The notes under the pieces are model-generated. The model made no database searches. It saw nothing but the letters and a program-made list of their open reading frames with translations, and was not told the origin of the DNA. Shown here piece after piece: positions 43,980 through 53,183 of a stretch of 64,000 nucleotides of DNA (position 1 is its first letter; each line of letters opens with the position of its first letter). This stretch comes from DASXRU01 sp036506395 (GTDB taxonomy: Bacteria > Acidobacteriota > Blastocatellia > Pyrinomonadales > Pyrinomonadaceae): contig DASXRU010000073.1 in NCBI GenBank assembly GCA_036506395.1, forward strand, positions 4,162 to 68,161, read 5' to 3'. Both the position numbers and the translations under genes were made by a program.

Positions 43980-44783
43980 ATGAATTGTAAACATGTCCAG
44001 GAATTGTTACCGCTTTATGTTGGCCGCGACCTCGAAGAAAAACGCGCGCAACTGGTCACGGCGCATGTGCAATCCTGTACGGAGTGTGCCAACTCGGCAG
44101 ATGAATACCGCGAGAGCCGGCAGTTGCTGCAACAGTTTGCGCCGCCGCCGTTCAACGAAGCGGTCTACACTGGAATCCGCCAGCGGGTGTTGCGCGAGAT
44201 TGGAAGGGAATCCTCAGAATCCGTCGGCTCGGCTCTGCCCAATTTCGTCGCGAGCCTGTTCCGGCCTCGCCTCAGGTGGGCTTTCGCGACTGCGCTGCTG
44301 CTCGCTGTCTCTGTGTTTGCCTTTTACTTCATCGCCAAACAGCGGAACGAGCGGCAGGAGTCGCGCGACAACCAATTGGCCGCGGCGCCTTCGCCTTCGA
44401 GGAAAGAGAACAACAGTCCGCCCTTCAAAAGCACTGGCCGGAATACGGGCGTGCACATGACGACCGCAGGGTCAGGCGATCATACTCATCAATCTCAACG
44501 AAGAAAGACGTCCGGCCCGGCGGCCGATCGCGCGACACCCCACGCAGTGAATACGCCTGATAACCGGTCGCTAACCGCCCAGGCTTCTCCCGAGAGTAAC
44601 AATCTCGCTATAAGGGACGCTGTCCCCGCGCCCAATCCAGCCACTGCAGAGAAAACTCTGCGGGTGGAAATGCAGACGAATAACCCGAACATACGCATCA
44701 TCTGGTTCTCTACTCAACGCACTAAACAGAATTCTCCAGGTAAATCTACCAAAGCTATTCGGGAGGTAAGGTCTTATGCTTAA
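43980..44783 (+). CDS. Zinc-finger (zf-HC2) membrane anti-sigma factor
   Basis: 267 aa. The N-terminus has the zf-HC2 motif HVQSCTECANSAD (His-x3-Cys-x2-Cys), which binds the sigma factor. One membrane helix lies near 100-118 (FATALLLAVSVFAFYFIA). The periplasmic part is low-complexity and ends in VEMQTNNPNIRIIWFS, a tail seen in comparable anti-sigma proteins. The stop overlaps the next gene by eight bases. Confidence 0.85.
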   Translation: MNCKHVQELLPLYVGRDLEEKRAQLVTAHVQSCTECANSADEYRESRQLLQQFAPPPFNEAVYTGIRQRVLREIGRESSESVGSALPNFVASLFRPRLRWAFATALLLAVSVFAFYFIAKQRNERQESRDNQLAAAPSPSRKENNSPPFKSTGRNTGVHMTTAGSGDHTHQSQRRKTSGPAADRATPHAVNTPDNRSLTAQASPESNNLAIRDAVPAPNPATAEKTLRVEMQTNNPNIRIIWFSTQRTKQNSPGKSTKAIREVRSYA

Positions 44784-45594
44784 AACTATGAAGAACGTTC
44801 TGGCAGCACTTGTTCTGGTATTAATTTTCATCACTGCGTCATTCGCGCAGCAGGCGGGTACTACCACTGCAGTCAAGTCTGACGACGATTTCGTCACCGA
44901 AAAGGGTTTCAAGAGTAAGGTCTTTGACGTTAAGTATCGCGACGCGGGCAGCCTCGGCAACGTGCTGCGGCAACTCGGCAGCGGCTTCAAGGGCGCGACG
45001 GTTTGGGCCAGCTCGGAATTCAAGACCATCACGGTGCGCGACTTTCCCGAAAATCTCGCCACCATCGAAGAAGCCCTCAAGCGGCTCGACACGCCCGCTC
45101 CGCCCCGCCCGAACATCGAGCTGCACATGCAGGTCCTGGTAGCCTCTAACACGAGCGGCAGCACGGGCGGGACAACCGCACAGGTTCCTGCCGAACTGAA
45201 AGACGTGCTCACACAACTGCGCGAAACTCTGAGCTATCGGAATTATGAGCTTGCGACATCCGTCGTGCAGCGCCTCACGGAGACGCAACGAGGGCTGCAC
45301 GGCAAGGGCATAGCAGGGAATTATTGGGCGCCAACCCCGGCTGGAAGTGTAGATGTGCAGTACGAATACTCAATTAATTCGGTCACGCTGGCCTCGACGT
45401 CAACGGGTGCTCCGATAGTTCAGATTGGTGAGTTCGCATTCTCCACCGGGTTGACGTCCGCGGCGAGGTTGAACAATAGCACTCAGGTGCAGACGGCCCT
45501 CAACCTGCGCGATGGCGAGAAGGTCGTGGTGGGTACGGCCACCCTCGGAGACCGGGCTTTGATCATCGTTCTCAGCGCGAAGCTGGTCCCTTGA
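44776..45594 (+). CDS. Exported protein with secretin N-domain-like region
   Basis: 272 aa with a signal peptide ending SFAQQ. Residues about 45-110 (FDVKYRDAGSLGNVLRQLG...TITVRDFPENLATIEEALKRLD) match the N-domain pattern of secretins and related proteins. The C-terminal half is beta-rich with GEKVVVGTATLGDRALIIVLSAK, similar to the secretin core strand pattern, but the full gate region is missing. It could be an assembly or lipid-bilayer accessory protein controlled by the sigma/anti-sigma pair. It overlaps the anti-sigma gene. Confidence 0.65.
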   Translation: MLKTMKNVLAALVLVLIFITASFAQQAGTTTAVKSDDDFVTEKGFKSKVFDVKYRDAGSLGNVLRQLGSGFKGATVWASSEFKTITVRDFPENLATIEEALKRLDTPAPPRPNIELHMQVLVASNTSGSTGGTTAQVPAELKDVLTQLRETLSYRNYELATSVVQRLTETQRGLHGKGIAGNYWAPTPAGSVDVQYEYSINSVTLASTSTGAPIVQIGEFAFSTGLTSAARLNNSTQVQTALNLRDGEKVVVGTATLGDRALIIVLSAKLVP

Positions 45595-45640
45595 AGGAGT
45601 GAGCAGTGAGCAGTAAGCAGTGAGCAGTAAGCAATGAGCG
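45594..45640 (+). repeat. AGCAGTGAGCAGTAAG short tandem repeat
   Basis: A run of GAGCAGTGAGCAGTAAGCAG-like units between convergent genes; related to 41311-41347. Confidence 0.65.
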
Positions 45641-45660
45641 ATTGGGAACTGGATAGACTC

Positions 45661-47073
45661 TCAATCCGCTGGCGCGATCTGATACTGCTCGAGTTTTCCG
45701 TCCGGTATTTCGTAAGTCCACGCTCGCAAAGTCTTCTGCGCAAACTTTATCCGGTACACCCGCAGCGTCATGCCTCCGCGCAAGCCCTGGCGCACCTGAG
45801 TAAACTCTTGCGGTGTCCCCAACGGCGCCAGGCCGCCGGCGAAATCTTTTAGCGCTGGGTCGCTGAAATACGCGTTAGCATTATCGGTGAAGAGCGAACG
45901 ATCGATCGTCCCCTGTTGCAGGCCCAGGAAGATCTTGCGAGCTTGCTCCGTTTTCTGCAGGGCCGCCGGATCGTCCGTCGCCAGCAACAGCGGAGCGATG
46001 CCATGCGCAATCTCACTGGCGGCGCCGGCTGCGTCCTGGTTTGTGAGCGCCACGACAGCGACACGTTCGTCGGGGAAGACAACGTTCTCGGCGGTAAAAC
46101 CTGACACCTCGCCCCCATGCGACAAGGCACGATGCCCCGCCTCTGTGCCGACATCAACTCCCAGTCCATAGCCGGTGCCGAGACCGTTTTTGAGCAGGAC
46201 AGCTCGCTCAAATTCAGAGTAAGACAGCGGCTTCATCAGTTTCCGATCAATGATTGAGATATCCCACTTCGCGAGATCCTGCGCAGGCATCGCCAGCTCG
46301 CCAGCCGCAAAGAGCCATCCCTTACCTTCCTTGGGCGCCGGACGCAGTGGCCCGAGCGCATAACGCAGATAACCAGTCGGATCGGTGTCTCCAAGTTTTT
46401 CCTGATCGATATTTGCGACGCTCTTCATCCCGAGCGGAGTGAATACCTTCTCGCGCAGAAATCTGAGTAAAGGCATGCCGCTGGCCCTTTCAATAATGAC
46501 TCCGGCAATGACGTAATTGGTATTGCTGTACTGCCACTTGGTGCCAGGCTCGAAATCCAAAGGCTTGCGCGCCCAGATGTCCATGATCTTCTGCGCTGTG
46601 ACTGGCTGAAGCATCATCGGCATTACATAGTCCTGGGGCCAATAGTCCTGATAGCCCGAGGTGTGGGAAAGCAACTGGCGGATGGTGACCTCGTTGGCGC
46701 GTGTGAGTTCCGGAAGAAACCTGGAAACCTTGTCGTCGAGCGAAAGCTTTCCCTGCTCCTGCAAAAGGAGAATCGCAGTAGCGGTGAATTGCTTGCTGAT
46801 CGATCCGATGCTATATCGCATCTCTGGAGTCGCGGGCGTTCGCGGCTCGAGGCGCGCATCGCCGTAAGCTTTGACGTAAACGATCTGGCCATCTTTCACG
46901 ATTGCCACCGACGCGCTGGGCACGCCGGTCCGGGTCAAAGCCTCCATGGCAAGCTTATCGATCTTCTCTCGCAGATCGGAGGGGAGTTGCGCCTGCGCCG
47001 TCGCGGAGATATTTGCGAAGACCAGAATGATGACAACGGCGAAGTAGTGAAGACAGGTTTGAAATCGGCGCAT
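45661..47073 (-). CDS. Exported serine hydrolase, beta-lactamase/D-Ala-D-Ala carboxypeptidase fold
   Basis: 470 aa from ATG 47073, preceded by AAGGAG at six bases. Signal peptide ends ATAQAQ (about residue 29). Catalytic boxes are Ser91-x-x-Lys94 (SISK) with the QFTATAILLL helix, YSNTNY near 170, and HGGEVSGF near 340. The C-terminal 90 residues are a lipocalin-like extension. Class C-type members cut peptidoglycan peptides or esters; substrate cannot be set from sequence. Confidence 0.9.
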   Translation of the reverse strand: MRRFQTCLHYFAVVIILVFANISATAQAQLPSDLREKIDKLAMEALTRTGVPSASVAIVKDGQIVYVKAYGDARLEPRTPATPEMRYSIGSISKQFTATAILLLQEQGKLSLDDKVSRFLPELTRANEVTIRQLLSHTSGYQDYWPQDYVMPMMLQPVTAQKIMDIWARKPLDFEPGTKWQYSNTNYVIAGVIIERASGMPLLRFLREKVFTPLGMKSVANIDQEKLGDTDPTGYLRYALGPLRPAPKEGKGWLFAAGELAMPAQDLAKWDISIIDRKLMKPLSYSEFERAVLLKNGLGTGYGLGVDVGTEAGHRALSHGGEVSGFTAENVVFPDERVAVVALTNQDAAGAASEIAHGIAPLLLATDDPAALQKTEQARKIFLGLQQGTIDRSLFTDNANAYFSDPALKDFAGGLAPLGTPQEFTQVRQGLRGGMTLRVYRIKFAQKTLRAWTYEIPDGKLEQYQIAPAD

Positions 47074-47258
47074 GAAATTCTCCTTGAAAAACAATCTCGA
47101 ACTGGCCGTGTATTATATAGGGAGCAGGCAGTTAGCCGTGAGTATTAGACAGGCGGCAATAGACAGTCTGCAGTAGAATAAATAGTGGTGCCGAGCAGTT
47201 TGCCCGTTGGACCGCTGGTTGTACTAAGGGCGAGTGCATAGTAACCAATAAGCCTTCG

Positions 47259-47975
47259 TTAGCGGCTGGACCGCAGACGGTGGCGAATCATATTTACAGC
47301 GGTCAGACAGAACGCCAGCCAAACCAGACCTTCGGCCATAGCTCCCAACACATCGCTTAGATAATGAGCGCCCAGGTAGATGCGACTGAAGCCTACCAGC
47401 AGAATCAAGAAACTCGCCGCCACAACCGCCAACGCGCGCCGCCACGCTTTCAACTTCGACACCGCGAATGCGCCCAGCACGCCGTAGAGACAGGTGGCCA
47501 TCATGGTGTGGCCGCTGGGAAACCCATAGCTTGTCAGCGTCAAAATGGGATTGTCGAAATGGGGACGCGCGCGGTGAAAGATATTTTTCAGGAGCACGTT
47601 GAGCAGCATGCCGCCGAACACAGAAAGGGCAACCGTGAGGGCCCACCTCTTATGCCGGTTCTTAACCAGGTAAAGAAACACTGCCGCGGTGATGATCGTT
47701 GTGCCGAGGGTGGCGTGAACATTAGTCACCAGAAGCAGAAATGTCGTTAGCATAGGTTTCCCGTGCGAGTTAAGCCACGTGGAAACCTGGACGTCCACGA
47801 TAGTCAGGCGGTCTGCGGTTACGACATCCTCAGCGATTGCGGCAAAAAGCCAGGTGGCGCCAATCATGATCAGGGCCCCGATGGTCAGATGGAGTCCCAA
47901 ATAACCTTCAGGTGAAAGGCGCGCTTTCAGGAAAGCGATCTGTTTGGCAAAGCGTTGGCGATTTGAGGAAGTCAT
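47259..47975 (-). CDS. PAP2-family membrane phosphatase
   Basis: 238 aa with six membrane helices. The three phosphatase motifs are present: KNIFHRARP (near 130), YGFPSGH (near 150), and SRIYLGAHYLSD (near 195). Such enzymes dephosphorylate lipid phosphates such as undecaprenyl pyrophosphate or phosphatidic acid. Start ATG 47975. It is likely monocistronic. Confidence 0.92.
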   Translation of the reverse strand: MTSSNRQRFAKQIAFLKARLSPEGYLGLHLTIGALIMIGATWLFAAIAEDVVTADRLTIVDVQVSTWLNSHGKPMLTTFLLLVTNVHATLGTTIITAAVFLYLVKNRHKRWALTVALSVFGGMLLNVLLKNIFHRARPHFDNPILTLTSYGFPSGHTMMATCLYGVLGAFAVSKLKAWRRALAVVAASFLILLVGFSRIYLGAHYLSDVLGAMAEGLVWLAFCLTAVNMIRHRLRSSR

Positions 47976-48228
47976 CTTAGGCCAGGCGAAGGTTCGTGAA
48001 TTATTCCATCAAGCAAATTGAGTGGAGCACCAAAGGCTTCTCAACCACCGGCAAAGAAACCAGAAGAATGGAAAGTTCTGCGCACCGGCATTCTCCGTCG
48101 AAAAAGACAGCGCCTGCAAGCCGCCTTCTCCTCTGTGTGCTGGCGCACAGACGGCCAAAACTCCCGGGTTGTAGACTATCCCGCGGGCGTTCTTAGACAG
48201 AATTAACTGTCGAAACCAGAGCTTGCAA

Positions 48229-49926
48229 ATGCCACCCCCAAAACTAGCTACGTCAGTTGAAATCCGCGTGGTCGACGCCTTGGTCAAAGAGACCAACACC
48301 GTCTGCGAGCCCAAGCGGACGCTGGGAGGGCTGTGGACTTCAGAAATTCGTTACCGGCGGCTCTTCGAGGCCGCACGGGACGGCATACTTATTCTTAATG
48401 CCGCCACTCTAAAAATCACCGACGTGAATCCATTCATGACGGAGTTACTGGGTTACTCACGCGACGAGTTTTTGGGAAAGGAACTCTGGGAAATCGGTCT
48501 CTTCAGCGATAAGAAGGCGAGCCAGGATGCGTTTCGAGAGTTGCAGGCTAACGGCTATCTCCGCTATGAAAATTTGCCGCTCCAAACCATAAGCGGAAAG
48601 CTCCGGGAAGTGGAATTTGTCAGCAACGTTTATGAAGAAGACAGCCGGCAAGTTATTCAATGCAACATCCGCGACATAAGCGAACGTAAGCGAGCACAGG
48701 AAGAGCGTGGGCTGCTTTTGGAGAGCGAGCAGTCGGCGCACGCGGAGGCTGATACAGCTAACGGCATCAAGGATGAGTTTCTGGCCACGCTGTCACATGA
48801 ACTACGTACTCCTCTGACTTCCATTCTCGGCTGGTCTGAGTTGCTCAACACCGGCAATCTTGACGATGAAGCATCAACGCGTGCTCTAGAGATCATCGTG
48901 CGCAACGCCCGTGCGCAAAGACAACTCATCGACGATTTGCTCGACATTTCGCGCATTATCACGGGCAAGCTCCGGCTCGAAGTGCGACCCGTAGAACTCG
49001 CGCAAGTGATCGAGGCCGTGGTTGACGGCTTGCGCCCGGCGGCAGATGCCAGAAACATTCATCTCAAGACAGCAATTGATTCACGCATCAGTCCAATCTC
49101 CGGCGACCCCGACCGGCTCCAGCAAATTATCTGGAACCTGTTAAGCAACGCGATCAAGTTCACGCCCAAAGGCGGGCGCGTGCAAGTGCGTCTGGAACGC
49201 ATCGCCTCCCACGTCGAGATCACCATCAAGGACACAGGGCAGGGCATTGACTCGGAGCTTCTGCCCCACGTCTTCGACCGCTTTCGCCAGTCCGATTCGT
49301 CGAGCACACGAAGGCACGGCGGGCTGGGACTCGGGCTCTCCATCGTGCGCCAGTTGGTTGAGTTGCACGGCGGGATGGTTACGGCTGACAGTTCCGGTGC
49401 TGGAGAAGGCACAACCTTCAAGGTCATACTCCCCCTGATGAGCGTGCATCATGAGCTGAGTTACGCAGAGATGGCGCGTCCCCTAACCGGGAGCGCTCAG
49501 GCCGACTGGCAGCCATCGCTTGCTGATCTTCGGGTGCTCGTGGTTGATGACGAACCGGACGCGCGTGACCTTATCGCTACGGTGCTGATAGGGTGCGGCG
49601 CCGAAGTGGTCTCTGTCGAGTCAGCCGGTGACGCGCTGGAAGAAATGGGCCGACAACGATTCGACGTGCTGGTCTCGGACATCGGGATGCCCTTTATGGA
49701 TGGCTATGCGCTGATCAAGAAAGTACGGCAGCTTCCGGCAGAGCGCGGTGGAAGAATTCCGGCCGCGGCATTAACGGCCTATGCTGGAGTCGAAGACCGT
49801 ATTCGTGCGCTCTCGGCCGGCTACCAGATGCACATCCCAAAGCCGGTCGAGCCAGCCGAGTTGACAACCATCGTGGCAAATCTTGCCGAGCGATACGCCC
49901 CGCCTGTAGCTGAAGTCGTGCTCTAA
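48229..49926 (+). CDS. Hybrid PAS-histidine kinase-receiver protein
   Basis: 565 aa, without membrane helices, so cytoplasmic. A PAS domain (about 40-150, LFEAARDGILILNAATLKITDVN) is followed by HisKA with the phospho-acceptor His (LATLSHELRTPLTS), an ATPase domain (DTGQGIDSE, GLGLGLSIV) and a C-terminal receiver (VLVVDDEPD, phospho-Asp in VLVSDIGMP, Lys in HIPKPVEP). Signal sensed is unknown. No output regulator is adjacent. ATG 48229 is used; TTG 48223 also fits. Its stop overlaps the convergent gene by four bases. Confidence 0.92.
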   Translation: MPPPKLATSVEIRVVDALVKETNTVCEPKRTLGGLWTSEIRYRRLFEAARDGILILNAATLKITDVNPFMTELLGYSRDEFLGKELWEIGLFSDKKASQDAFRELQANGYLRYENLPLQTISGKLREVEFVSNVYEEDSRQVIQCNIRDISERKRAQEERGLLLESEQSAHAEADTANGIKDEFLATLSHELRTPLTSILGWSELLNTGNLDDEASTRALEIIVRNARAQRQLIDDLLDISRIITGKLRLEVRPVELAQVIEAVVDGLRPAADARNIHLKTAIDSRISPISGDPDRLQQIIWNLLSNAIKFTPKGGRVQVRLERIASHVEITIKDTGQGIDSELLPHVFDRFRQSDSSSTRRHGGLGLGLSIVRQLVELHGGMVTADSSGAGEGTTFKVILPLMSVHHELSYAEMARPLTGSAQADWQPSLADLRVLVVDDEPDARDLIATVLIGCGAEVVSVESAGDALEEMGRQRFDVLVSDIGMPFMDGYALIKKVRQLPAERGGRIPAAALTAYAGVEDRIRALSAGYQMHIPKPVEPAELTTIVANLAERYAPPVAEVVL

Positions 49927-50558
49927 CGAAACGCGGACGATGGAGCTTCGTCGCCAGTGCCGGTTCTTTCTTCGACCGAGCCGACCTTTGTCATGCCTTT
50001 GAAGTGCCAGCAGTCCACACTCCACACCGGCAGAATGCCTTCGCGATCGACACCAGTGGTGCACCACAAAGCGGAATCGCGATACTGCTCAGGCGTCTTC
50101 AGCACTCTGCCGCCGGCGCCGTAGAGTTTGTATTTCTTCAAGCGGTCGTTGTAGAGGTTCAGCTTATCTCCACCGAGGACTTTTCTGAACGGTTCATACT
50201 GCGCTTCTTCCGCCTCAGTCAGGTCGCCGAAAACTTTCTGGCCGGCATCGCGAACAGCAACGCACATCTCCCGGGCTTCACTAATCGTCATGTTCCCTTT
50301 ATGGGTTTCGACCACCGTCGATGCAGCCAGCCCCCTGGACAACGCTTCGTCTATCTTCTCGATACATGTTTTGCCGTCTTCGAGCGCCTTCTTTCCATCC
50401 TCCTTTGGGTAGAAGGTATCTTCGGCCTTCCAGCCTACCCAATTGGAAGCTGAACTAATGGCATCGTCGAGATCCTTTGAGATTTTTTGCGCCATTACCA
50501 CGGCGGCGCCAAACACGACCATGCACAGCAACGCTGCGATTGAGATTTTTCGGAACAT
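49923..50558 (-). CDS. Exported protein, unknown function
   Basis: 211 aa with a signal peptide ending VVMAQ. The mature part is mainly helical (about 25-120, DLDDAISSASNWVGWKAED) with four cysteines, then a basic stretch with SALWCTTGVDREGILPVW. No family is recognised. It converges on and overlaps the hybrid kinase gene. Two further exported-protein genes lie upstream on the same strand, separated by about 110 bases. Confidence 0.6.
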   Translation of the reverse strand: MFRKISIAALLCMVVFGAAVVMAQKISKDLDDAISSASNWVGWKAEDTFYPKEDGKKALEDGKTCIEKIDEALSRGLAASTVVETHKGNMTISEAREMCVAVRDAGQKVFGDLTEAEEAQYEPFRKVLGGDKLNLYNDRLKKYKLYGAGGRVLKTPEQYRDSALWCTTGVDREGILPVWSVDCWHFKGMTKVGSVEERTGTGDEAPSSAFR

Positions 50559-50666
50559 TTTGCTTTATCTCCTGGTTGGTTGTTGCGTTTTCCGTTTGAC
50601 TGAAAAGAGATGCGAGTGTCACCTATGCGAAAAATTTCCCTCACGCTTTGGTACTCCCTGGAAATC

Positions 50667-51044
50667 TCAATGACGAAGCCACAGTACCAGACCGATTACG
50701 GCGGCAAACGGCACGAACCAGAGAGCGATGAAAACGTATCCGAGCAGATCTATAAACAGACTAAGTAGGCAGCCCGTTTCCTCTACCGGCGTCCATGCGA
50801 TTGAGCTGCTCGGTCCACGCCATTGAATGTTTACATTCAACAGCGATCCCACGCCACGGCGCAGCAATGGATCAACCAGAGTCGCGTATGGAATGGTCCA
50901 AAACACCAGAAGCAATACCCCGGTCACGATGATGAAGTATTGATCGGCGCTGACCGCCTTTCTGCTCAAGAAGAACAGCAGCGGGATCATGACCATGATG
51001 GTCAGGGCAAAGGCTGCTAGTCCGACTCCCGCACGCTTCGTCAT
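50667..51044 (-). CDS. Three-helix membrane protein, unknown function
   Basis: 125 aa from ATG 51044 (ATG 51077 would add 11 residues and overlap the upstream gene). Hydrophobic segments are near 5-28 (VGLAAFALTIMVMIPLLFFL), 35-58 and 95-122. An extracytoplasmic loop lies between helices 2 and 3. No family recognised. It is coupled to the lipoprotein gene upstream. Confidence 0.55.
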   Translation of the reverse strand: MTKRAGVGLAAFALTIMVMIPLLFFLSRKAVSADQYFIIVTGVLLLVFWTIPYATLVDPLLRRGVGSLLNVNIQWRGPSSSIAWTPVEETGCLLSLFIDLLGYVFIALWFVPFAAVIGLVLWLRH

Positions 51045-51061
51045 AGCTGAAATTTCCTGTG

Positions 51062-51526
51062 TTATTTTGGGCTCCATCTGGTGCCGTCTTTAAAGATCAC
51101 TTCCTTCAGCGAGCACTCGGCTTTGACTGCCGCAGGATCCAGCGCCGTCTGATCTTCGTAACTCTTGCCGTTTTCGATCGGCCGCCGGGTTGACCCAACT
51201 ATGTTCTGCCAGACAACGGTTGTGTTTTCGACGGCCTTTCCCTGGCTATCCATTTCTTTCAAGGCAAGATGCACCTCGTCGATTGGCCTGGTGGTGTTCA
51301 CCTTGATCTTGTACGAGATGTTTGCCTTGTCAGACGTTATCCCGCCGTAAATGAATTCCACCGGAGCGCCGGTGGTTGTTTGAGGCGCCGCCGCTTGCGA
51401 GCCGGTGTTTGCCGGCGCTGATTGCGATCCCGCCGCCGGTTGCGGATTGGTGGTGGAGCCTGGTTGATTGTTGCCGCAAGCAGAAAGAAATACAGCGGCC
51501 AGGATCAACGCGATGCAGGTTTTCAT
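51062..51526 (-). CDS. Small lipoprotein, unknown function
   Basis: 154 aa from ATG 51526, chosen because AAGGAG lies eight bases upstream and the lipobox LSAC is at residues 16-19. A low-complexity linker (Ser/Gln/Ala/Thr) leads to a beta-sandwich-like domain (about 65-150, ISYKIKVNTTRPIDEVHLAL) with a final EVIFKDGTRW, comparable to the exported protein at 14066-14758. Function unknown. Confidence 0.65.
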   Translation of the reverse strand: MKTCIALILAAVFLSACGNNQPGSTTNPQPAAGSQSAPANTGSQAAAPQTTTGAPVEFIYGGITSDKANISYKIKVNTTRPIDEVHLALKEMDSQGKAVENTTVVWQNIVGSTRRPIENGKSYEDQTALDPAAVKAECSLKEVIFKDGTRWSPK

Positions 51527-51627
51527 TTTAGCCTCTCCTTTTTGCGAGTGAACTACGGAGGATCCAGGGGCGAACCGGTGTGTTCCCCCGGCAGTTAACT
51601 CGCCTTGCATCACTCGTGAGCCTGGAA

Positions 51628-52875
51628 CTACGGCACAACGAACCCGCCCAGGGGACTGCCGAAGAAGGCATCTGTCTTATACGCATTGCGATCCCACTGG
51701 CCATCCTGATCGCCGACGATCGTTACCGGCACCACGATGCGGCCTGTGCCAAGGTTGTTCTGCTTGCCTATTCCCGTATCAACTAATTGGTAGTTGGTTC
51801 CCATCGTGAACCTGGCAGTGCGCGCGAGCTTGCCGTTCTGCAGGATTTTGATCTCGTACTCGCCGGGGTTCTCGTACATCTTGAAGTCCTGAGGATGAAA
51901 CTCTGGTTGCTTATCCCAGACCATCGCGTTGACTACAAATTTCCGGCGACAATACCCGAATTTCGATTCGTGGTAGGCAATATCCGTCAACTCGCAACCG
52001 GTGTTGCCGTATTTGCCGCCTTCGCCCGAACTATCGGCTACCAGTTTGCCCTGATAGTACAAATAGGCAACGTATTTGCCGTAGTCGAGGGTATTGGGGT
52101 CGCCTCTGAACCAGGTCACGAAACTGAATCGGCCTTCGGTTGGCGATGGAGGATAGCCGGGCCTGGCATCCATTGCGTCGTAGCTATAGAGGTAACCGAT
52201 CGGCAGGTCCCAATCGTAGTTGACGTAATAAGAAAAGTTGTTTTTGAACTTGGGCAGATCCACGACGCCGACATGGAACTTCTCGACTTTGAATTTGCCG
52301 GCAAACAGCGTCGCATTAGTGCCCTCAAGTTCGTTCTTCAGATTGATCTTAAACCCGGCCAGGCCAGTCTCGATCGAAGCGTCCTGATCCCTGACGTCGT
52401 TTGAGTTCATGCCGCACTCGGTCTCCCACCAGGCGCCGGCCGCAGTCTCTTTCGTATTGCAGTCAAGCTTTATCCAGGACTTGCCTGACGGCAGGGTGAA
52501 ATCAACCGACAATTGACTGCCCGCGGAAATTGGACCATTCACGCGATAGACCAACCGCGGTGTCCAACTCCAGGTCTCCTGGTCCTCCTGTCCGTTGCGA
52601 TAGTACTGGAGGTGCGTGCGCAGCGTGATCTGAATCGAAGGTTTGTTAATTGTGGGCCCGGTCGCCGCAGGTACCGGGGTGTTTCGACCTTCCGGTTGCG
52701 GCTGTGCAGGTTGGCTGTTGTTGGTTGACGTCGGTTGCACACTATCCGGCGTGGGTTGTGTCTTCGGCTGGTTGACCTTCGGCAATTTGATTTTCGGAAA
52801 TTGCGCCGAAACTGTTTGAAAACTAAAAATTGCGATAATCAAAACCGCAAAAGTGATGAGCGAAATCTTCTTCAT
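51628..52875 (-). CDS. Exported protein, unknown function
   Basis: 415 aa from ATG 52875, preceded by GGAG at five bases. Signal peptide ends VSAQFP. A Pro/Gln/Thr-rich linker (about 25-75) is followed by a large beta-rich region with LRTHLQYYRNGQEDQETWSW, two paired cysteine sites (LDCNTKE and ECGMN; GCELTD and YCRRKF) and a C-terminal EYEIKILQNGKLART. No enzyme motif or family recognised. It appears to be a surface or periplasmic protein. Confidence 0.6.
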   Translation of the reverse strand: MKKISLITFAVLIIAIFSFQTVSAQFPKIKLPKVNQPKTQPTPDSVQPTSTNNSQPAQPQPEGRNTPVPAATGPTINKPSIQITLRTHLQYYRNGQEDQETWSWTPRLVYRVNGPISAGSQLSVDFTLPSGKSWIKLDCNTKETAAGAWWETECGMNSNDVRDQDASIETGLAGFKINLKNELEGTNATLFAGKFKVEKFHVGVVDLPKFKNNFSYYVNYDWDLPIGYLYSYDAMDARPGYPPSPTEGRFSFVTWFRGDPNTLDYGKYVAYLYYQGKLVADSSGEGGKYGNTGCELTDIAYHESKFGYCRRKFVVNAMVWDKQPEFHPQDFKMYENPGEYEIKILQNGKLARTARFTMGTNYQLVDTGIGKQNNLGTGRIVVPVTIVGDQDGQWDRNAYKTDAFFGSPLGGFVVP

Positions 52876-53183
52876 GGTTTTTCTCCGGCGCGAAATGAAC
52901 TCGCAGATTGTGATTGATGAAGGAGACAACCTTTTCCTCCTCTGAAGCTGTGTTTCCAGCTACGTACGACGGGAAGAGCCCGCCTTATTACCACAAGTTC
53001 CAGATATTTTTTTAAAGAGATTACACCGCCGGTTGACACTCGGAATCGCATTGCCTTTGGTGTATTTCCGCCATAACATCTCAACCGCCAGTTTTGCCAG
53101 GCGTCATCTTCTATGCCTGAGCGGCCCGCCATCTAAGGCGAGAAATAATTTCCACGGCGACCCATGACTAGTGGAGGAGATCC
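52876..53183. other. Intergenic region between divergent genes
   Basis: No gene supported. Promoters for the divergent exported-protein and CHAT genes must be here; a TTGACA at about 53033 has no good -10 at proper spacing. Confidence 0.4.

Noticed and set aside
47224..47646. 140-codon frame overlapping the PAP2 gene on the same strand
   Set aside because: The PAP2 frame has all three phosphatase motifs; this frame has none.
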